Assembly (NCBI GenBank): GCA_900548005.1 | Contig: URIZ01000008.1 | Coordinates: forward strand, 1 to 64,000 | DNA: 64,000 nt | Direction of reading: 5' to 3' | Origin: an uncultured Eubacteriales bacterium | GTDB lineage: Bacteria > Bacillota > Clostridia > Christensenellales > CAG-917 | In this document: in pieces, positions 40,085 through 49,633 of the stretch | Position numbering within the stretch: position 1 is the first letter of the stretch | Layout of the letters: the number at the start of each line of letters is the position of its first letter | Notes under the pieces: model-generated | Told to the model about the DNA's origin: nothing | Databases searched by the model: none | Seen by the model: the letters and a program-made list of their open reading frames with translations, nothing else | Made by a program: the position numbers and the translations under genes

Positions 40085-41431
40085 TCAATACACGCCTTCT
40101 GCGAGCATGGCTTCGGCGACTTTTCTGAAACCTGCAAGGTTTGCGCCGTCCACGAGATTGTAGCCCATGCCGTAGTTTTTGAGCGCATCGCAAATTTGAG
40201 AATGGATGCCGCGCATGATCGTTTTCAGCTTTGCGTCCACTTCATCGCTTGTCCAAGCAAGGCGTTCGCTGTTTTGTGACATTTCAAGACCGCTCACCGC
40301 CACGCCGCCTGCGTTGACCGCTTTTGACGGAGCGACAAGCACGCCGTGCGATTGCAAGAAAGCGATTGCCTCGTTGGTGGTGGGCATATTGGACACTTCG
40401 TTGAGAACGGGCACGCCGAGTTTGACCATGGCCTGCGCGTCTTCGAGCAAGATTTCGTTTTGTCTTGCGCAGGGCATATATATGTCGGCTTTGACGTTGC
40501 CCCAAGGTTTTTTGCCTGCGACGAATTCGCAACCGAATTTGTCCGCGTAGTCTTGCACTTTGTTGCGGTTGGAAGCACGCATTTCGAGCATATAATCGAT
40601 TTTTTCTCCGCTGACGCCGTCGTTGTCGACGATGTATCCGTCGGGACCCGAAAGGGTGAGCACCTTGCCGCCCAGCTCGTTGATTTTCTTTGCCGCGCCC
40701 CATGCGACGTTGCCAAAGCCCGACAGGCAGAATGTCTTGCCCGCAAGCTGTTCGCCTTCGTGGCGGAGCACTTCGTCAAGGAAGTAGGTTGCGCCGAACC
40801 CGGTTGCTTCGGGGCGGATGAGAGAGCCGCCGAAACTCAAACCTTTGCCGGTTAGAACGCCGTTTTCGTACGCTCCGACAATTTTTTTGTATTGACCGAA
40901 AAGGTAGCCTATTTCACGACCGCCCACGCCCATATCGCCTGCCGGCACGTCGATGTCGTGGCCGATATAGCGGTACAATTCGTTCATAAACGCTTGGCAA
41001 AAACGCATGATTTCGCCGTCGCTTTTGCCTGTGGGATCGAAGTCCGCGCCGCCTTTTGCTCCGCCCATGGGCAGAGAAGTGAGCGAGTTTTTGAACGTCT
41101 GCTCGAAGCCCAAAAATTTCATTGCGTCGAGATTGACGTCTTTTTGAAAACGAAGACCGCCCTTGAAAGGACCGATTGCGTTGTTGAACTGCACGCGGTA
41201 GCCCCTGTTGACGTGGTACACTCCGTTGTCGTCCATCCACGGAACGCGGAAAATGATCTGCCGCTCGGGCTCGACCATGCGTTCGAGAATGACGTGTTGT
41301 CTAAGCTCTTTTTCGTGTTGAGAAACGGCGGGAGTGAGCGATGAGAGAACTTCTTTGACCGTTTGCATAAATTGCGGTTGATTGGGATTTTGCGCTTCGG
41401 TCTTTTCGATGACTTCGCTGATGTATGACAT
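40085..41431 (-). CDS. gdhA: Glutamate dehydrogenase
   Basis: Interconverts 2-oxoglutarate plus ammonia and glutamate. The 448 residues match the hexameric NADP-type class (about 445). Catalytic lysine regions are GPFKGGLRF and PMGGAKGGADFDPTGKSD. The nucleotide-binding segment is FCLSGFGNVAWGAAKKI, and the C-terminal MSQNSERLAWTSDEVDAKL block is typical. Cofactor preference is inferred from the family. AAGGAG lies 9 nt before the ATG at 41431; a frame reaching 41638 adds an unrelated leader. Confidence 0.96.
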   Translation of the reverse strand: MSYISEVIEKTEAQNPNQPQFMQTVKEVLSSLTPAVSQHEKELRQHVILERMVEPERQIIFRVPWMDDNGVYHVNRGYRVQFNNAIGPFKGGLRFQKDVNLDAMKFLGFEQTFKNSLTSLPMGGAKGGADFDPTGKSDGEIMRFCQAFMNELYRYIGHDIDVPAGDMGVGGREIGYLFGQYKKIVGAYENGVLTGKGLSFGGSLIRPEATGFGATYFLDEVLRHEGEQLAGKTFCLSGFGNVAWGAAKKINELGGKVLTLSGPDGYIVDNDGVSGEKIDYMLEMRASNRNKVQDYADKFGCEFVAGKKPWGNVKADIYMPCARQNEILLEDAQAMVKLGVPVLNEVSNMPTTNEAIAFLQSHGVLVAPSKAVNAGGVAVSGLEMSQNSERLAWTSDEVDAKLKTIMRGIHSQICDALKNYGMGYNLVDGANLAGFRKVAEAMLAEGVY

Positions 41432-41674
41432 AAGCATTCTCCTTGGCAAACATTGCTTGCCCAAATAAAATAATACACTCACGAAAAGGCAAAAATCAAC
41501 ATAAAATTGAAAACGAACGCAAATATTTTTTCGATAAACATGGCAAAATCGACGTATATACGCACAAAAAAGAGCGGCTGTATCGTGATTTTGAGCGAAA
41601 AAAGCGCATAGATTGTGTGTGATAGGCGGCTGTGACACAAAATATTAAGACGGAAAAATTTATTCAAAATCGTA

Positions 41675-41703
41675 TTGAAATATAAGATTCGATATGTTAT
41701 CAT
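41675..41703 (+). promoter_or_regulatory. Promoter of the large membrane-protein pair
   Basis: TTGAAA (41675-41680), 17 bp, TATCAT (41698-41703), 75 nt before the ATG at 41778. The rest of the 41432-41777 gap shows no gene and must also hold the gdhA promoter. Confidence 0.6.
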
Positions 41704-41777
41704 ATAAATGTTAAATTATTTTAAGGTGCGCCCGCTCACGCGCGTAAGCGTGCCTGAAGTAAAGAAAGGAGAAAGTT

Positions 41778-44288
41778 ATGAGCCAAAATCAACAGTTCAA
41801 AAAGGTCAAACTTTTCAGAGTGCTCAAAGTTGTGTTCTACTCGCTTGGCCTTCCGCTGTTTCTTGTCACGGTATTTCTTTCCGCGATAAAGTTTCTCGGT
41901 CACGATCCGTTTATGGGAGAAACCGCAACGACCACCGCTCTCGGATTTTTCAAACAAATCGAAGCGTACGTCACCGCTCCCGCGCTTTACGGATTTTGGA
42001 TCGCTTGCGCACTTTGGGTGTTCATCTCAATCGTGCATATTGTATTGAACAAGACGGTGAAGAACCAGAAAGTCAAGATGCTTTCCGTGCTTGCCGTGTG
42101 CTTGATCGTTATGCTCGGGTCGGGATTTATCATGGACGGAGTGTTCCAAGGCAAAGTTGCCGAGCTTCAAAAAAATGCCCCGGAGGGCGTTGTTGTTGAG
42201 GACTACAAGACGCAGCTTTCCTACTACCGCACGTTCACATCCAACGCAATCAAGAAGAACGACACGCTCAATCTCATTGCACAAGTGGATCTTCTTCAAC
42301 ACGTCTACAACGTTGAGATGGAAGGCGTTGACAAGGGCGGCACTGCGGGCAACATTGCCAACAAACCCGTCACGTACTACAACGTCATTGACGCAGACGG
42401 CAACCAAGGTGTTGACATCAGCTTCAAAATTGACGAAAAAACGGGCGCATACAAGCTCAACGTTGATGAGCGGAACAACATTGTCGGCGACGGCAACATC
42501 ACAAAAGAGATAGAGGGCAATCAGCTCATCAGACTCAAGCCCCAAAACGGCAAGCTCGTCATCAACGGCAAAGAGTATCCGAACTATTGGTACAAAGAAA
42601 GAGTCACCAACAGCAAAGAGAAAATCTACGTGTGGTATGCAAAAGATATGATGCCCATTGGCACCGAGTATGCAAACGGCGCAAAAGTAGACAACTCTCC
42701 GATCACTGAAGGCATCTACGGCACGGGTATTTATAACAAGAACGGCATGCTCTCGGACGGTTGGGTGTTCAGCATCTACAACGTGCTCGACATCTTGGAA
42801 GACTACTACGAAGGCAAAGCCATTTCCGAAAAATACAGCGCCCTTGTGGAGAGCTTGTACGAAGAGGCGGAAACCACTCGTGACGCATACTATCAAGGTC
42901 TTATCCCCGATCCGGACGGCAACTACGCGTCCAAGTGGGAGCAAACGATGTACACTCAAGAGATTGATCTTGCCAACAGATTCTCTCTCACAAGACGTCG
43001 TCTTGACCAACTTGTTGCAAAACTCGGCGCATTGCTCGGCAAGAACAGCCTTTTTGACTTCCTTCTCAAGCCCAACGAAGACGGCACGACGGGAATCGAA
43101 GGCGTTGCGGGCGAATTCGGCGTCGGCGATATGCTCAAACCCATTCTTGAAAAACTTCAAAAGGGTATGAGCTTTGCAACCGATATCATCAAAAACGACA
43201 CGACTATGGCAACCGTCATCGAGTATGTCAAAGCCGCGCTCAACATCCCCGACACAACCGAGATCAAGGACGTGTACATCGTGCTTGCATACGCAGGTGC
43301 GACAGACATTTTCGGCGTTGAAAGAGATCACATGTATCTTGCTCTTGTCAAAGACAACGGCGCAGGAGCAATCGGCACCAATCCCGCAAAAGTCAAAGAC
43401 GGTGGTGACGTTCTTCTCGACATCGACTTCTCCGACAAGATCCTTGACGACGAAAACAGCGATTTCGCATTCGATCTCGATCATTTGAGCGAGTTCTTGA
43501 ACACCGCAATCAATGGTTTGCTCAAGAAGTTCAACATCAATCTCAAATCCATCCTTGTTGACAACACCATCGGCAGCTTGCTTGGCGGTTTGCTCATCAA
43601 AGACATCAAGATTGACGGCGTGGTCTACAAAGGACTTGAAATCGGCGGCATGCAAATTCCGCTTTTCGACAGCGACTACAATGCCGCGATCGACGTTGCA
43701 GGCATCCTGACCAATCTTCTTTCTTCACTTTACTACTATCAATCTCCCGTCATCAAACCGGTGTGGGAGTTCTACGGCTGGCAAGAGAGCACCGATGAAA
43801 GCTATATCGAGGCGAGCAAAGCTCTCAAACAATTCCAAAGAGCAGAGTATGAAGCAGTGGCATACGGCGGCATGATCGGCTCTGTGCTTATCGGCGACAA
43901 GCTCGGCACGGGTTCATATCCGTCCGCACTCGGACTTGCCGATCTCACCGCAGTCAGACAACTCAAATACGATCTTTCCTACAAGAGAGATTTCTATCCC
44001 ATCTACAACACTCGCGATATGATCATGTTCTTCACGGGCATCATCATTCTGTTCTATTTCTTGAGCTTTGTCGCTCAACAAAAAGAGATCGAATACGCAA
44101 CGGGCACTCTTGTGGCTGAAGATCGCAAACCGCGCCAAAAGAAAGCCAAGAAGGGCGCAAACGTCGATGAAATCGCAATGGGCGCAATCGGCGCAACCGT
44201 AGACGAGCAAAACGAGCAAGGAGTTGAAGCTCCCGCGGGGGACACCGCCTTGCCCGATCAAGAAAATACGGATAAGGGGGTGCTGTAA
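41778..44288 (+). CDS. Large membrane protein of unknown function, first of a coupled pair
   Basis: Not recognised. The 836 residues have three N-terminal membrane segments (about 17-39, 68-90 and 100-120) and a very large, presumably external domain of about 625 residues. A last membrane segment (about 747-766) is followed by a 70-residue cytoplasmic tail that is first basic (KPRQKKAKKG) and then acidic. The external domain is rich in Asp, Asn and Tyr with repeated hydrophobic helices and no cysteine clusters, signal peptidase site or known enzyme motif. AAAGGAG precedes the ATG. One base separates it from the next gene, which has the same topology, so the two probably form one complex. Confidence 0.85.
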   Translation: MSQNQQFKKVKLFRVLKVVFYSLGLPLFLVTVFLSAIKFLGHDPFMGETATTTALGFFKQIEAYVTAPALYGFWIACALWVFISIVHIVLNKTVKNQKVKMLSVLAVCLIVMLGSGFIMDGVFQGKVAELQKNAPEGVVVEDYKTQLSYYRTFTSNAIKKNDTLNLIAQVDLLQHVYNVEMEGVDKGGTAGNIANKPVTYYNVIDADGNQGVDISFKIDEKTGAYKLNVDERNNIVGDGNITKEIEGNQLIRLKPQNGKLVINGKEYPNYWYKERVTNSKEKIYVWYAKDMMPIGTEYANGAKVDNSPITEGIYGTGIYNKNGMLSDGWVFSIYNVLDILEDYYEGKAISEKYSALVESLYEEAETTRDAYYQGLIPDPDGNYASKWEQTMYTQEIDLANRFSLTRRRLDQLVAKLGALLGKNSLFDFLLKPNEDGTTGIEGVAGEFGVGDMLKPILEKLQKGMSFATDIIKNDTTMATVIEYVKAALNIPDTTEIKDVYIVLAYAGATDIFGVERDHMYLALVKDNGAGAIGTNPAKVKDGGDVLLDIDFSDKILDDENSDFAFDLDHLSEFLNTAINGLLKKFNINLKSILVDNTIGSLLGGLLIKDIKIDGVVYKGLEIGGMQIPLFDSDYNAAIDVAGILTNLLSSLYYYQSPVIKPVWEFYGWQESTDESYIEASKALKQFQRAEYEAVAYGGMIGSVLIGDKLGTGSYPSALGLADLTAVRQLKYDLSYKRDFYPIYNTRDMIMFFTGIIILFYFLSFVAQQKEIEYATGTLVAEDRKPRQKKAKKGANVDEIAMGAIGATVDEQNEQGVEAPAGDTALPDQENTDKGVL

Positions 44289-44289
44289 T

Positions 44290-46164
44290 ATGAGCGAGAA
44301 ACATCTTGACCAATCTGTTGAAAATATGGATTTGCAATCTCAAACTCAACAAGAGACAACGGACAAAATGCCCGCATTCCCTGTGAGTGAACGCACAAAG
44401 AAACAACAACTCGGCACGTCCGTGGTATACTCGGTGGCATCGGTGGTGCTGTACGTGCTTGCATACTTGCCCATCGTCTTGGTGTCTTTGGTGCTTGGCG
44501 TGAAGTGCTACGAGCTTTTGCCGTACTATTCCTTCTGGCCGTTTGTCGGCACAATTCTTGCATGCGTGCTCGGTCTTGTCTTTATGACGGTCGTGCTTGT
44601 CGTTGCAAGAAAGAAAACAAAGAGCAGCATCAGGACGCAAACGGTGAAGATCTGCATCGCTTTCGTGTGCTTGACCACCGTGTTCGGTCTTTTGTTCACC
44701 TATATCGTCCCCGACGTCATCGCATTTGCAACTCAAAACACCTTGTTCTGCGAAGACTTGTACTACAAGGGAACGGAGCAAGCGGAAAAGAACGCAAAGC
44801 TCGAACGCGACTATATCATGTACAACGTGCTCAACGGCAACTTGAACACCTATGACGGCAACCGCATTGCCGACAAGGGCGACTTTGCCTACACCACGCT
44901 CGCAAAGAGAGAAGAAGAAAACGGCACGTTCATCAGATACTACAACCAAGACATCCAAAACGTCTACGATGCCTACATGCGCGATTACGACATCAAGACC
45001 ATCAAGTCCCAAGTGCTTGACGTGCTTGAAAAGAATGCGCCCAGAAGATACGAGTTGTACAACTTTGTCTACACCAACTACGTTCTCAACGACTACGACT
45101 ACGCATTCTACAACAATCTCGAACGCCGCGCCTTCACGCTCTCTATCGTGGACTATATCTATTCCAACTTCGATTATGAAGGCATGCTCAAGCTCGGCTT
45201 CAAGGACGCTCGTCTCAAAGCGTTGTTCCAAGCCAACTATGACAGCTTCAACCAAGACGGTTACAACCCGTTTGACGATCCGCTCCTTTTGTATGCGCAA
45301 GTCAACGGCCGTATGACAATCCCCGTCGTGTTGCGCCTTATTCTCAACGAAGGTTGGCAATATTCGCAAGGCGGATTCAATGACGCGTCCGGCGAAGTGC
45401 GTTTCACCGAAGACGGCAACTGCATGTATCAACTCTACGATCCCGCAAAGAGAGACGAGTTTATCGCACAAGGCGGCACGTTCGATTATGACGGCACGAT
45501 CATGAACGGCGAAGGCAAGGAAATCACCGTCAAGTACGGTTTCAACAAAGACGGCTGGATGATCTTTGAAAACGGCGTTACAAAACGCCCGATGAAGTGG
45601 CTCGTCTTGGATATGCTCGGCGATCCGATGTCCATTGCAAAACTCGATCTCAAATCGGTTGCGGGCAGCACCGTCACCGAGGCAATCCAAAAATTGCTCA
45701 ACAAACTTCCCACTCTCGTTGACGCGCTCGGCGGCCTTGTGAAAAAAGACCTTATCGACGTGGTTGTCAAAGAGGCAACGGGCGGAGCAGGGCTCAGCAT
45801 CGGTCTTTGCTTTGACGACGACGGCAACCTTGCTGTCAATCTCTTCTCCATGAACGCCCCCTACGGTATGCTCGGCTACATGCAAGCAACGTGGGTGTCA
45901 CAAGACAATCTGCTCATGGCGGTCATCAACGTTGTCGGTCTTCGCAACTGGCTGTGCATCTTCGGCGCAGTGGGCGGCGTGCTCATCGTGGCGGCAGGCG
46001 TGTGCAGAGAGCTTGGCGAAAAGACTCGTGAACGCACCGAAATCGCTCGCGACCGTATCAATCGCGCAGAAGACGACGACACGCAACAAGACGCAATCGC
46101 AGACGGTGCGGACAATGCCGACAATGTAGACGCTCCTGCGGACACACCGCTTAACGCAGTGTGA
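44290..46164 (+). CDS. Large membrane protein of unknown function, second of the pair
   Basis: Not recognised. The 624 residues have a 40-residue cytoplasmic N-terminus, three membrane segments (about 43-72, 83-106 and 119-145), an external domain of about 400 residues and a C-terminal membrane segment (about 551-572). The 52-residue tail is basic and then strongly acidic (Asp/Ala-rich). The external part is rich in aromatic residues, with repeated short patterns such as DYDYAFYNN and NFDYEGML. GGGGG lies 10 nt upstream inside the preceding gene. The layout of segments and tails mirrors the first gene although the sequences look different. A terminator follows at 46243. Confidence 0.85.
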   Translation: MSEKHLDQSVENMDLQSQTQQETTDKMPAFPVSERTKKQQLGTSVVYSVASVVLYVLAYLPIVLVSLVLGVKCYELLPYYSFWPFVGTILACVLGLVFMTVVLVVARKKTKSSIRTQTVKICIAFVCLTTVFGLLFTYIVPDVIAFATQNTLFCEDLYYKGTEQAEKNAKLERDYIMYNVLNGNLNTYDGNRIADKGDFAYTTLAKREEENGTFIRYYNQDIQNVYDAYMRDYDIKTIKSQVLDVLEKNAPRRYELYNFVYTNYVLNDYDYAFYNNLERRAFTLSIVDYIYSNFDYEGMLKLGFKDARLKALFQANYDSFNQDGYNPFDDPLLLYAQVNGRMTIPVVLRLILNEGWQYSQGGFNDASGEVRFTEDGNCMYQLYDPAKRDEFIAQGGTFDYDGTIMNGEGKEITVKYGFNKDGWMIFENGVTKRPMKWLVLDMLGDPMSIAKLDLKSVAGSTVTEAIQKLLNKLPTLVDALGGLVKKDLIDVVVKEATGGAGLSIGLCFDDDGNLAVNLFSMNAPYGMLGYMQATWVSQDNLLMAVINVVGLRNWLCIFGAVGGVLIVAAGVCRELGEKTRERTEIARDRINRAEDDDTQQDAIADGADNADNVDAPADTPLNAV

Positions 46165-46242
46165 CAAAGAAGCGACAAATCAAACAACAAAAAAAGACAC
46201 GCAAAGGGCGTCACTCTTAGGGATTTTAATTGAATATTTTAT

Positions 46243-46276
46243 AAAACTCGACTTTCAATAAGTCGAGTTTTCTTTT
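46243..46276 (+). terminator. Terminator after the membrane-protein pair
   Basis: AAAACTCGACTT/AAGTCGAGTTTT stem followed by CTTTT. Confidence 0.9.
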
Positions 46277-46292
46277 ACCCACATAAAACAGA

Positions 46293-46321
46293 TTGAATTA
46301 AAGTTAATTTTATGTTATAAT
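46293..46321 (+). promoter_or_regulatory. Promoter of the ABC-F gene
   Basis: TTGAAT (46293-46298), 17 bp, TATAAT (46316-46321). A leader of about 190 nt follows, holding a small peptide frame and a hairpin set. Confidence 0.75.
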
Positions 46322-46382
46322 CAACTCATCGATAAATAAGAATTTGATGAAAACAACAAATAATTTTTAGGAGGTGCTACCC

Positions 46383-46439
46383 ATGAAAGCAGAAGAAATG
46401 ATTGTTACACATGATTTACTCCGTATAGTGTCGGTATAA
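46383..46439 (+). CDS. Leader peptide of the ABC-F gene (18 residues)
   Basis: MKAEEMIVTHDLLRIVSV, with AGGAGG 9 nt before its ATG. The position in the leader of a ribosome-protection gene, and its overlap with the first arm of an attenuator stem, suggest that ribosomes stalled on it by an antibiotic would switch the downstream structure. Confidence 0.7.
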   Translation: MKAEEMIVTHDLLRIVSV

Positions 46440-46473
46440 AACGGTGAAATCTATACGGAGTGAAATATCACCG
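46419..46473 (+). promoter_or_regulatory. Candidate attenuator of the ABC-F gene
   Basis: CTCCGTATAG (46419-46428) pairs perfectly with CTATACGGAG (46451-46460). CGGTGA (46442-46447) pairs with TCACCG (46468-46473). The two stems are interleaved, so they exclude each other. The first arm lies inside the leader peptide frame. Confidence 0.6.
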
Positions 46474-46521
46474 AAACGCCGACTTTATATTTATTAAGCC
46501 ATGCAAAGGAGGATTTAGTTT

Positions 46522-47982
46522 ATGTCAATGATTAAAATAGAAAATCTTACGTTTTCCTATCCAACGAGTTATGATAATGTTTTTGAAAACATAAGCTTTC
46601 AAATTGATACCGATTGGAAGCTCGGCTTTGTGGGAAGAAACGGCAGCGGAAAAACAACGCTGTTAAATCTTTTGCTCGGAAAGTATGAGTATAGCGGTAA
46701 AATTCACGCATCCGTGCAGTTCGATTATTTTCCATATCCCGTATCGGATAAAGCGAAGCTTACGTGTGAAATTTTCTCTGAAATCGCCCCTGCGGCAGAG
46801 GAATGGGAGTTAATGCGAGAACTGTCTTACTTGGATGTGGAGGCAGATGTGCTTTACCGTCCATTTGAAACTCTATCAAACGGTGAGCAGACAAAGATAC
46901 TGTTAGCGGCTTTATTTTGCAACGAAGGACATTTTCTTTTGATTGACGAGCCAACGAACCATTTAGACGTTCACGCTCGTGAAATGGTATCAGCATATTT
47001 AAAAAAGAAAAAAGGCTTTATACTCGTATCTCACGACCGTGCCTTCTTGGATGGATGTGTTGACCATATTTTGTCGCTGAATAGAGCAAGCATTGAAGTA
47101 CAAAGCGGAAATTTTTCGTCTTGGATGGAGAACTTTGAACGTCAACAAGAATTTGAACTCGAACAAAATGAACGCTTACAAAAGGATATTGCTCGATTAC
47201 AACAATCGGCGAAACGCTCTGCGGTGTGGTCTGATCGTGTAGAAGCATCGAAAAAAGGAGCAGCCGACAAGGGTTATGTCGGGCATAAAGCAGCAAAGAT
47301 GATGAAACGGTCAAAAGCAATCGAAGCAAGGCAACTGCAAGCTATTGAGCAGAAATCAGGGCTTCTAAAAAACATCGAAACTGCCGAGAATTTGAAGCTC
47401 ACTACGTTGATGTATCACGCAGAAACACTCGTTACCCTTTCTGATGTTTCTGTTTGTTATGACGAAAATGCGATATGCGAACCCGTTTCATTTACAATAC
47501 GGCAAGGAGATAGAGTTGTCCTTGACGGTAGAAACGGAAGCGGAAAAAGCAGTTTGCTTAAACTTATAATCGGTGAGCCAATCGAGCATACAGGTACGAT
47601 ACAGCTTGCATCGGGACTTATCATATCCTATGTGCCGCAGGACACCTCACATCTACAAGGGAGTTTATCAGCTTTCGCTGAAGAAAACCATATAGATGAA
47701 AGTTTATTCAAAGCAATTCTGCGGAAAATGGACTTTGAGCGCGTACAGTTTGAAAAAGATATACAAGATTTTTCAGGCGGTCAAAAGAAAAAAGTTTTGA
47801 TAGCGAAAAGCCTCTGTGAGCAAGCGCATCTGTACATATGGGATGAGCCACTTAACTTTATTGATGTGTATTCTCGTATGCAGATTGAGCAGCTCATAAA
47901 AGAATTTTCGCCTACGATGATTTTTGTCGAACACGATAAAGCCTTTAGAGAAACGATTGCGACGAAAACTTTTCGGTTATAA
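46522..47982 (+). CDS. ABC-F ribosomal protection protein, Lsa/Vga-like
   Basis: Cytoplasmic ATPase with two ABC domains and no membrane part (486 residues), of the type that removes lincosamide, streptogramin A or pleuromutilin drugs from the ribosome. Walker A motifs are GRNGSGKTTL and GRNGSGKSSL; signatures are LSNGEQ and FSGGQ; Walker B motifs are LLIDEPTNHLD and LYIWDEPLNFID. The long basic interdomain linker (about 205-290) is the drug-resistance region. AAAGGAGG precedes the ATG. AT-rich codon use unlike its neighbours and a private leader suggest acquisition. The drug spectrum cannot be read from the sequence. Confidence 0.9.
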   Translation: MSMIKIENLTFSYPTSYDNVFENISFQIDTDWKLGFVGRNGSGKTTLLNLLLGKYEYSGKIHASVQFDYFPYPVSDKAKLTCEIFSEIAPAAEEWELMRELSYLDVEADVLYRPFETLSNGEQTKILLAALFCNEGHFLLIDEPTNHLDVHAREMVSAYLKKKKGFILVSHDRAFLDGCVDHILSLNRASIEVQSGNFSSWMENFERQQEFELEQNERLQKDIARLQQSAKRSAVWSDRVEASKKGAADKGYVGHKAAKMMKRSKAIEARQLQAIEQKSGLLKNIETAENLKLTTLMYHAETLVTLSDVSVCYDENAICEPVSFTIRQGDRVVLDGRNGSGKSSLLKLIIGEPIEHTGTIQLASGLIISYVPQDTSHLQGSLSAFAEENHIDESLFKAILRKMDFERVQFEKDIQDFSGGQKKKVLIAKSLCEQAHLYIWDEPLNFIDVYSRMQIEQLIKEFSPTMIFVEHDKAFRETIATKTFRL

Positions 47983-48046
47983 AACAGAGCGCGACAAATT
48001 CCAATTTATCGAGTTGTTAATTTTGTGGGAAAATTTTCAAAAGTTT

Positions 48047-48129
48047 AGCACACTATACTTTGCAAGCAAAGTCGTGTGCTTTTGCGGGATAAAAAAGAAA
48101 GACTAACGAAAGGTGTTCGTTAGTCTTTT
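48047..48129 (+). terminator. Two hairpins after the ABC-F gene
   Basis: First AGCACAC...GTGTGCT with an inner ACTTTGC/GCAAAGT and TTTT (48047-48083). Then AAAGACTAACGAA/TTCGTTAGTCTTT (48098-48128) with a T-run. Confidence 0.75.
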
Positions 48130-48222
48130 ATATTGCCTAAAAATCCCTTATAGGGAACGCCTAATCGCGTGTCTTTTTTATCTGCAATAAAGTAGTGCGA
48201 AAAGTGAATTGCCGTCTGCCGT

Positions 48223-48286
48223 CTACATCGTGTAAAGCTGTTGCTTACATCGTGTCGAGCCGTTGATTATATCGTACAGTCGCTTG
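48223..48286. repeat. Short tandem repeats of 21-22 bp
   Basis: Three diverged copies: CTACATCGTGTAAAGCTGTT, CTTACATCGTGTCGAGCCGT and ATTATATCGTACAGTCGCTT, each followed by G. They lie in the gene-free 47983-48338 stretch after the U32 gene. Confidence 0.6.
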
Positions 48287-48338
48287 TAGTGTGCACAGCG
48301 GCGGTTGTGCTGCAAAAAAAACGGCGGTTGCGCCGATT

Positions 48339-49547
48339 TTATATCAGCAGAATATCGCCTGCGCTCAGCGTGTACGGGCAAGCGAGCTTGTATATGCGTT
48401 GCACGTATTTTGCATCGTCCGTCACAACGTTTTGCACGGTGTCGATGATTTCGCCCGCCGTGAAGGTTTTGTATGCCGTGTTGCTTGCGGGGGATAGGAT
48501 TGTCAGCGTATCGCCCGTGCGGAAACGGTTGCGCATTTCAACGGTGGCTATGCCGTCTTTATAGTCTTGCACAACGGCGGTGAAGACGTATTTTTCGGGA
48601 GATTGCCCTTCGTCAAGACACACCGTATCAAGGTTGTCGCCCTCGAAGTATGCGTCCGTGTAGGTGCGGTGCGCCACGGTTTCGAGCAAGGCGTCATATT
48701 CGTCCGCATGCTCGATCGTGCCTGTCGCAAGATATTCGTCAATTGCCTTTCTGTATGCGTTTGCAACCGTTGCGATATAAAACTCGCTCTTCATCCGTCC
48801 TTCCACTTTCAGCGACACAATGCCAGATTTTGCAATCTCGGGGATGTGGCGCAAAAGGCGCAGGTCGCGGCTGTTCATAAAGTAGGTCATGCGCTCGTCT
48901 TGCTCGACATCAAGCGGCTTTGACGCGTGACGTTCGGTTTCGGTGATGCGATAGCCCCATCTGCAAGGCTGGATGCATGCGCCGCGGTTGGCGGATCGGT
49001 TGGCAAAGTAGGTGGAGAGAAGACATCTGCCCGAATAGCTCATGCACATCGCTCCGTGTACAAACGCTTCAAGCTCCATATCCGGTGCGGCGTTGTGGAT
49101 TTCAAGCACTTCGTCAAGGGAGAGTTCTCTTGCAAGCACAACCCGTTTTACGCCCATAGCTTGCCAAAATTTGACGGCAAGCAGATTGGTGGTGTTGGCT
49201 TGTGTGGATAGGTGAATCACAAGATTCGGCGCAACCTGTTTGCACAGCGTTACAAGCCCGATGTCCGAGATAAGCACCGCGTCCACCTTTGCACTTTGCA
49301 AAAACTCAAAGTATTCTTTTGCTTTGTCAAGGTCTTGATTTTTTGCAAAAATGTTGACGGTGACGTACACTTTTTTGCCAAGCGCGTGAGCGTAGTTTGC
49401 CGCCTCGACAATCTCGTCTTCCGAGAAGTTGTCCGCAAAAGCGCGCAAGGAAAAAGCCTTGCCGCCAAGGTACACGGCGTCAGCCCCGAAGTGAAAAGCG
49501 GTTTTAAGTTTTTTGAGATTGCCTGCCGGCATCAACAGTTCGAGCAT
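48339..49547 (-). CDS. U32-family peptidase (TrhP/RlhA-type tRNA or rRNA hydroxylation protein)
   Basis: A 402-residue protein with the U32 start LELLMPAGNLKKLKTAFHFGADAVYLGG and the signature with EAFVHGAMCMSYSGRCLLS, followed by NRGACIQPCRW, whose cysteines are likely Fe-S ligands. LKVEGRMKS and a C-terminal beta-barrel domain complete it. Relatives carry out prephenate-dependent RNA hydroxylation rather than proteolysis. AGGTG lies before the ATG at 49547; the longer frame to 49616 lacks a ribosome site. Confidence 0.92.
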   Translation of the reverse strand: MLELLMPAGNLKKLKTAFHFGADAVYLGGKAFSLRAFADNFSEDEIVEAANYAHALGKKVYVTVNIFAKNQDLDKAKEYFEFLQSAKVDAVLISDIGLVTLCKQVAPNLVIHLSTQANTTNLLAVKFWQAMGVKRVVLARELSLDEVLEIHNAAPDMELEAFVHGAMCMSYSGRCLLSTYFANRSANRGACIQPCRWGYRITETERHASKPLDVEQDERMTYFMNSRDLRLLRHIPEIAKSGIVSLKVEGRMKSEFYIATVANAYRKAIDEYLATGTIEHADEYDALLETVAHRTYTDAYFEGDNLDTVCLDEGQSPEKYVFTAVVQDYKDGIATVEMRNRFRTGDTLTILSPASNTAYKTFTAGEIIDTVQNVVTDDAKYVQRIYKLACPYTLSAGDILLI

Positions 49548-49633
49548 AAAGCACCTTTTGACGCAATAAAGCGTTAAACAATGCAAATCGGCATCATAAA
49601 ATGCCGATTTTGTCATTTGAGCGTGTTGTTTTG

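Noticed and set aside
44044..45885. 613-residue open frame antisense to the second membrane protein, and similar long frames at 42027-43655 and 60368-61858
   Set aside because: They lie opposite well-supported genes with ribosome sites and family motifs or good topology. Their sequences are low-complexity Val/Asp/His strings caused by codon bias on the coding strand.
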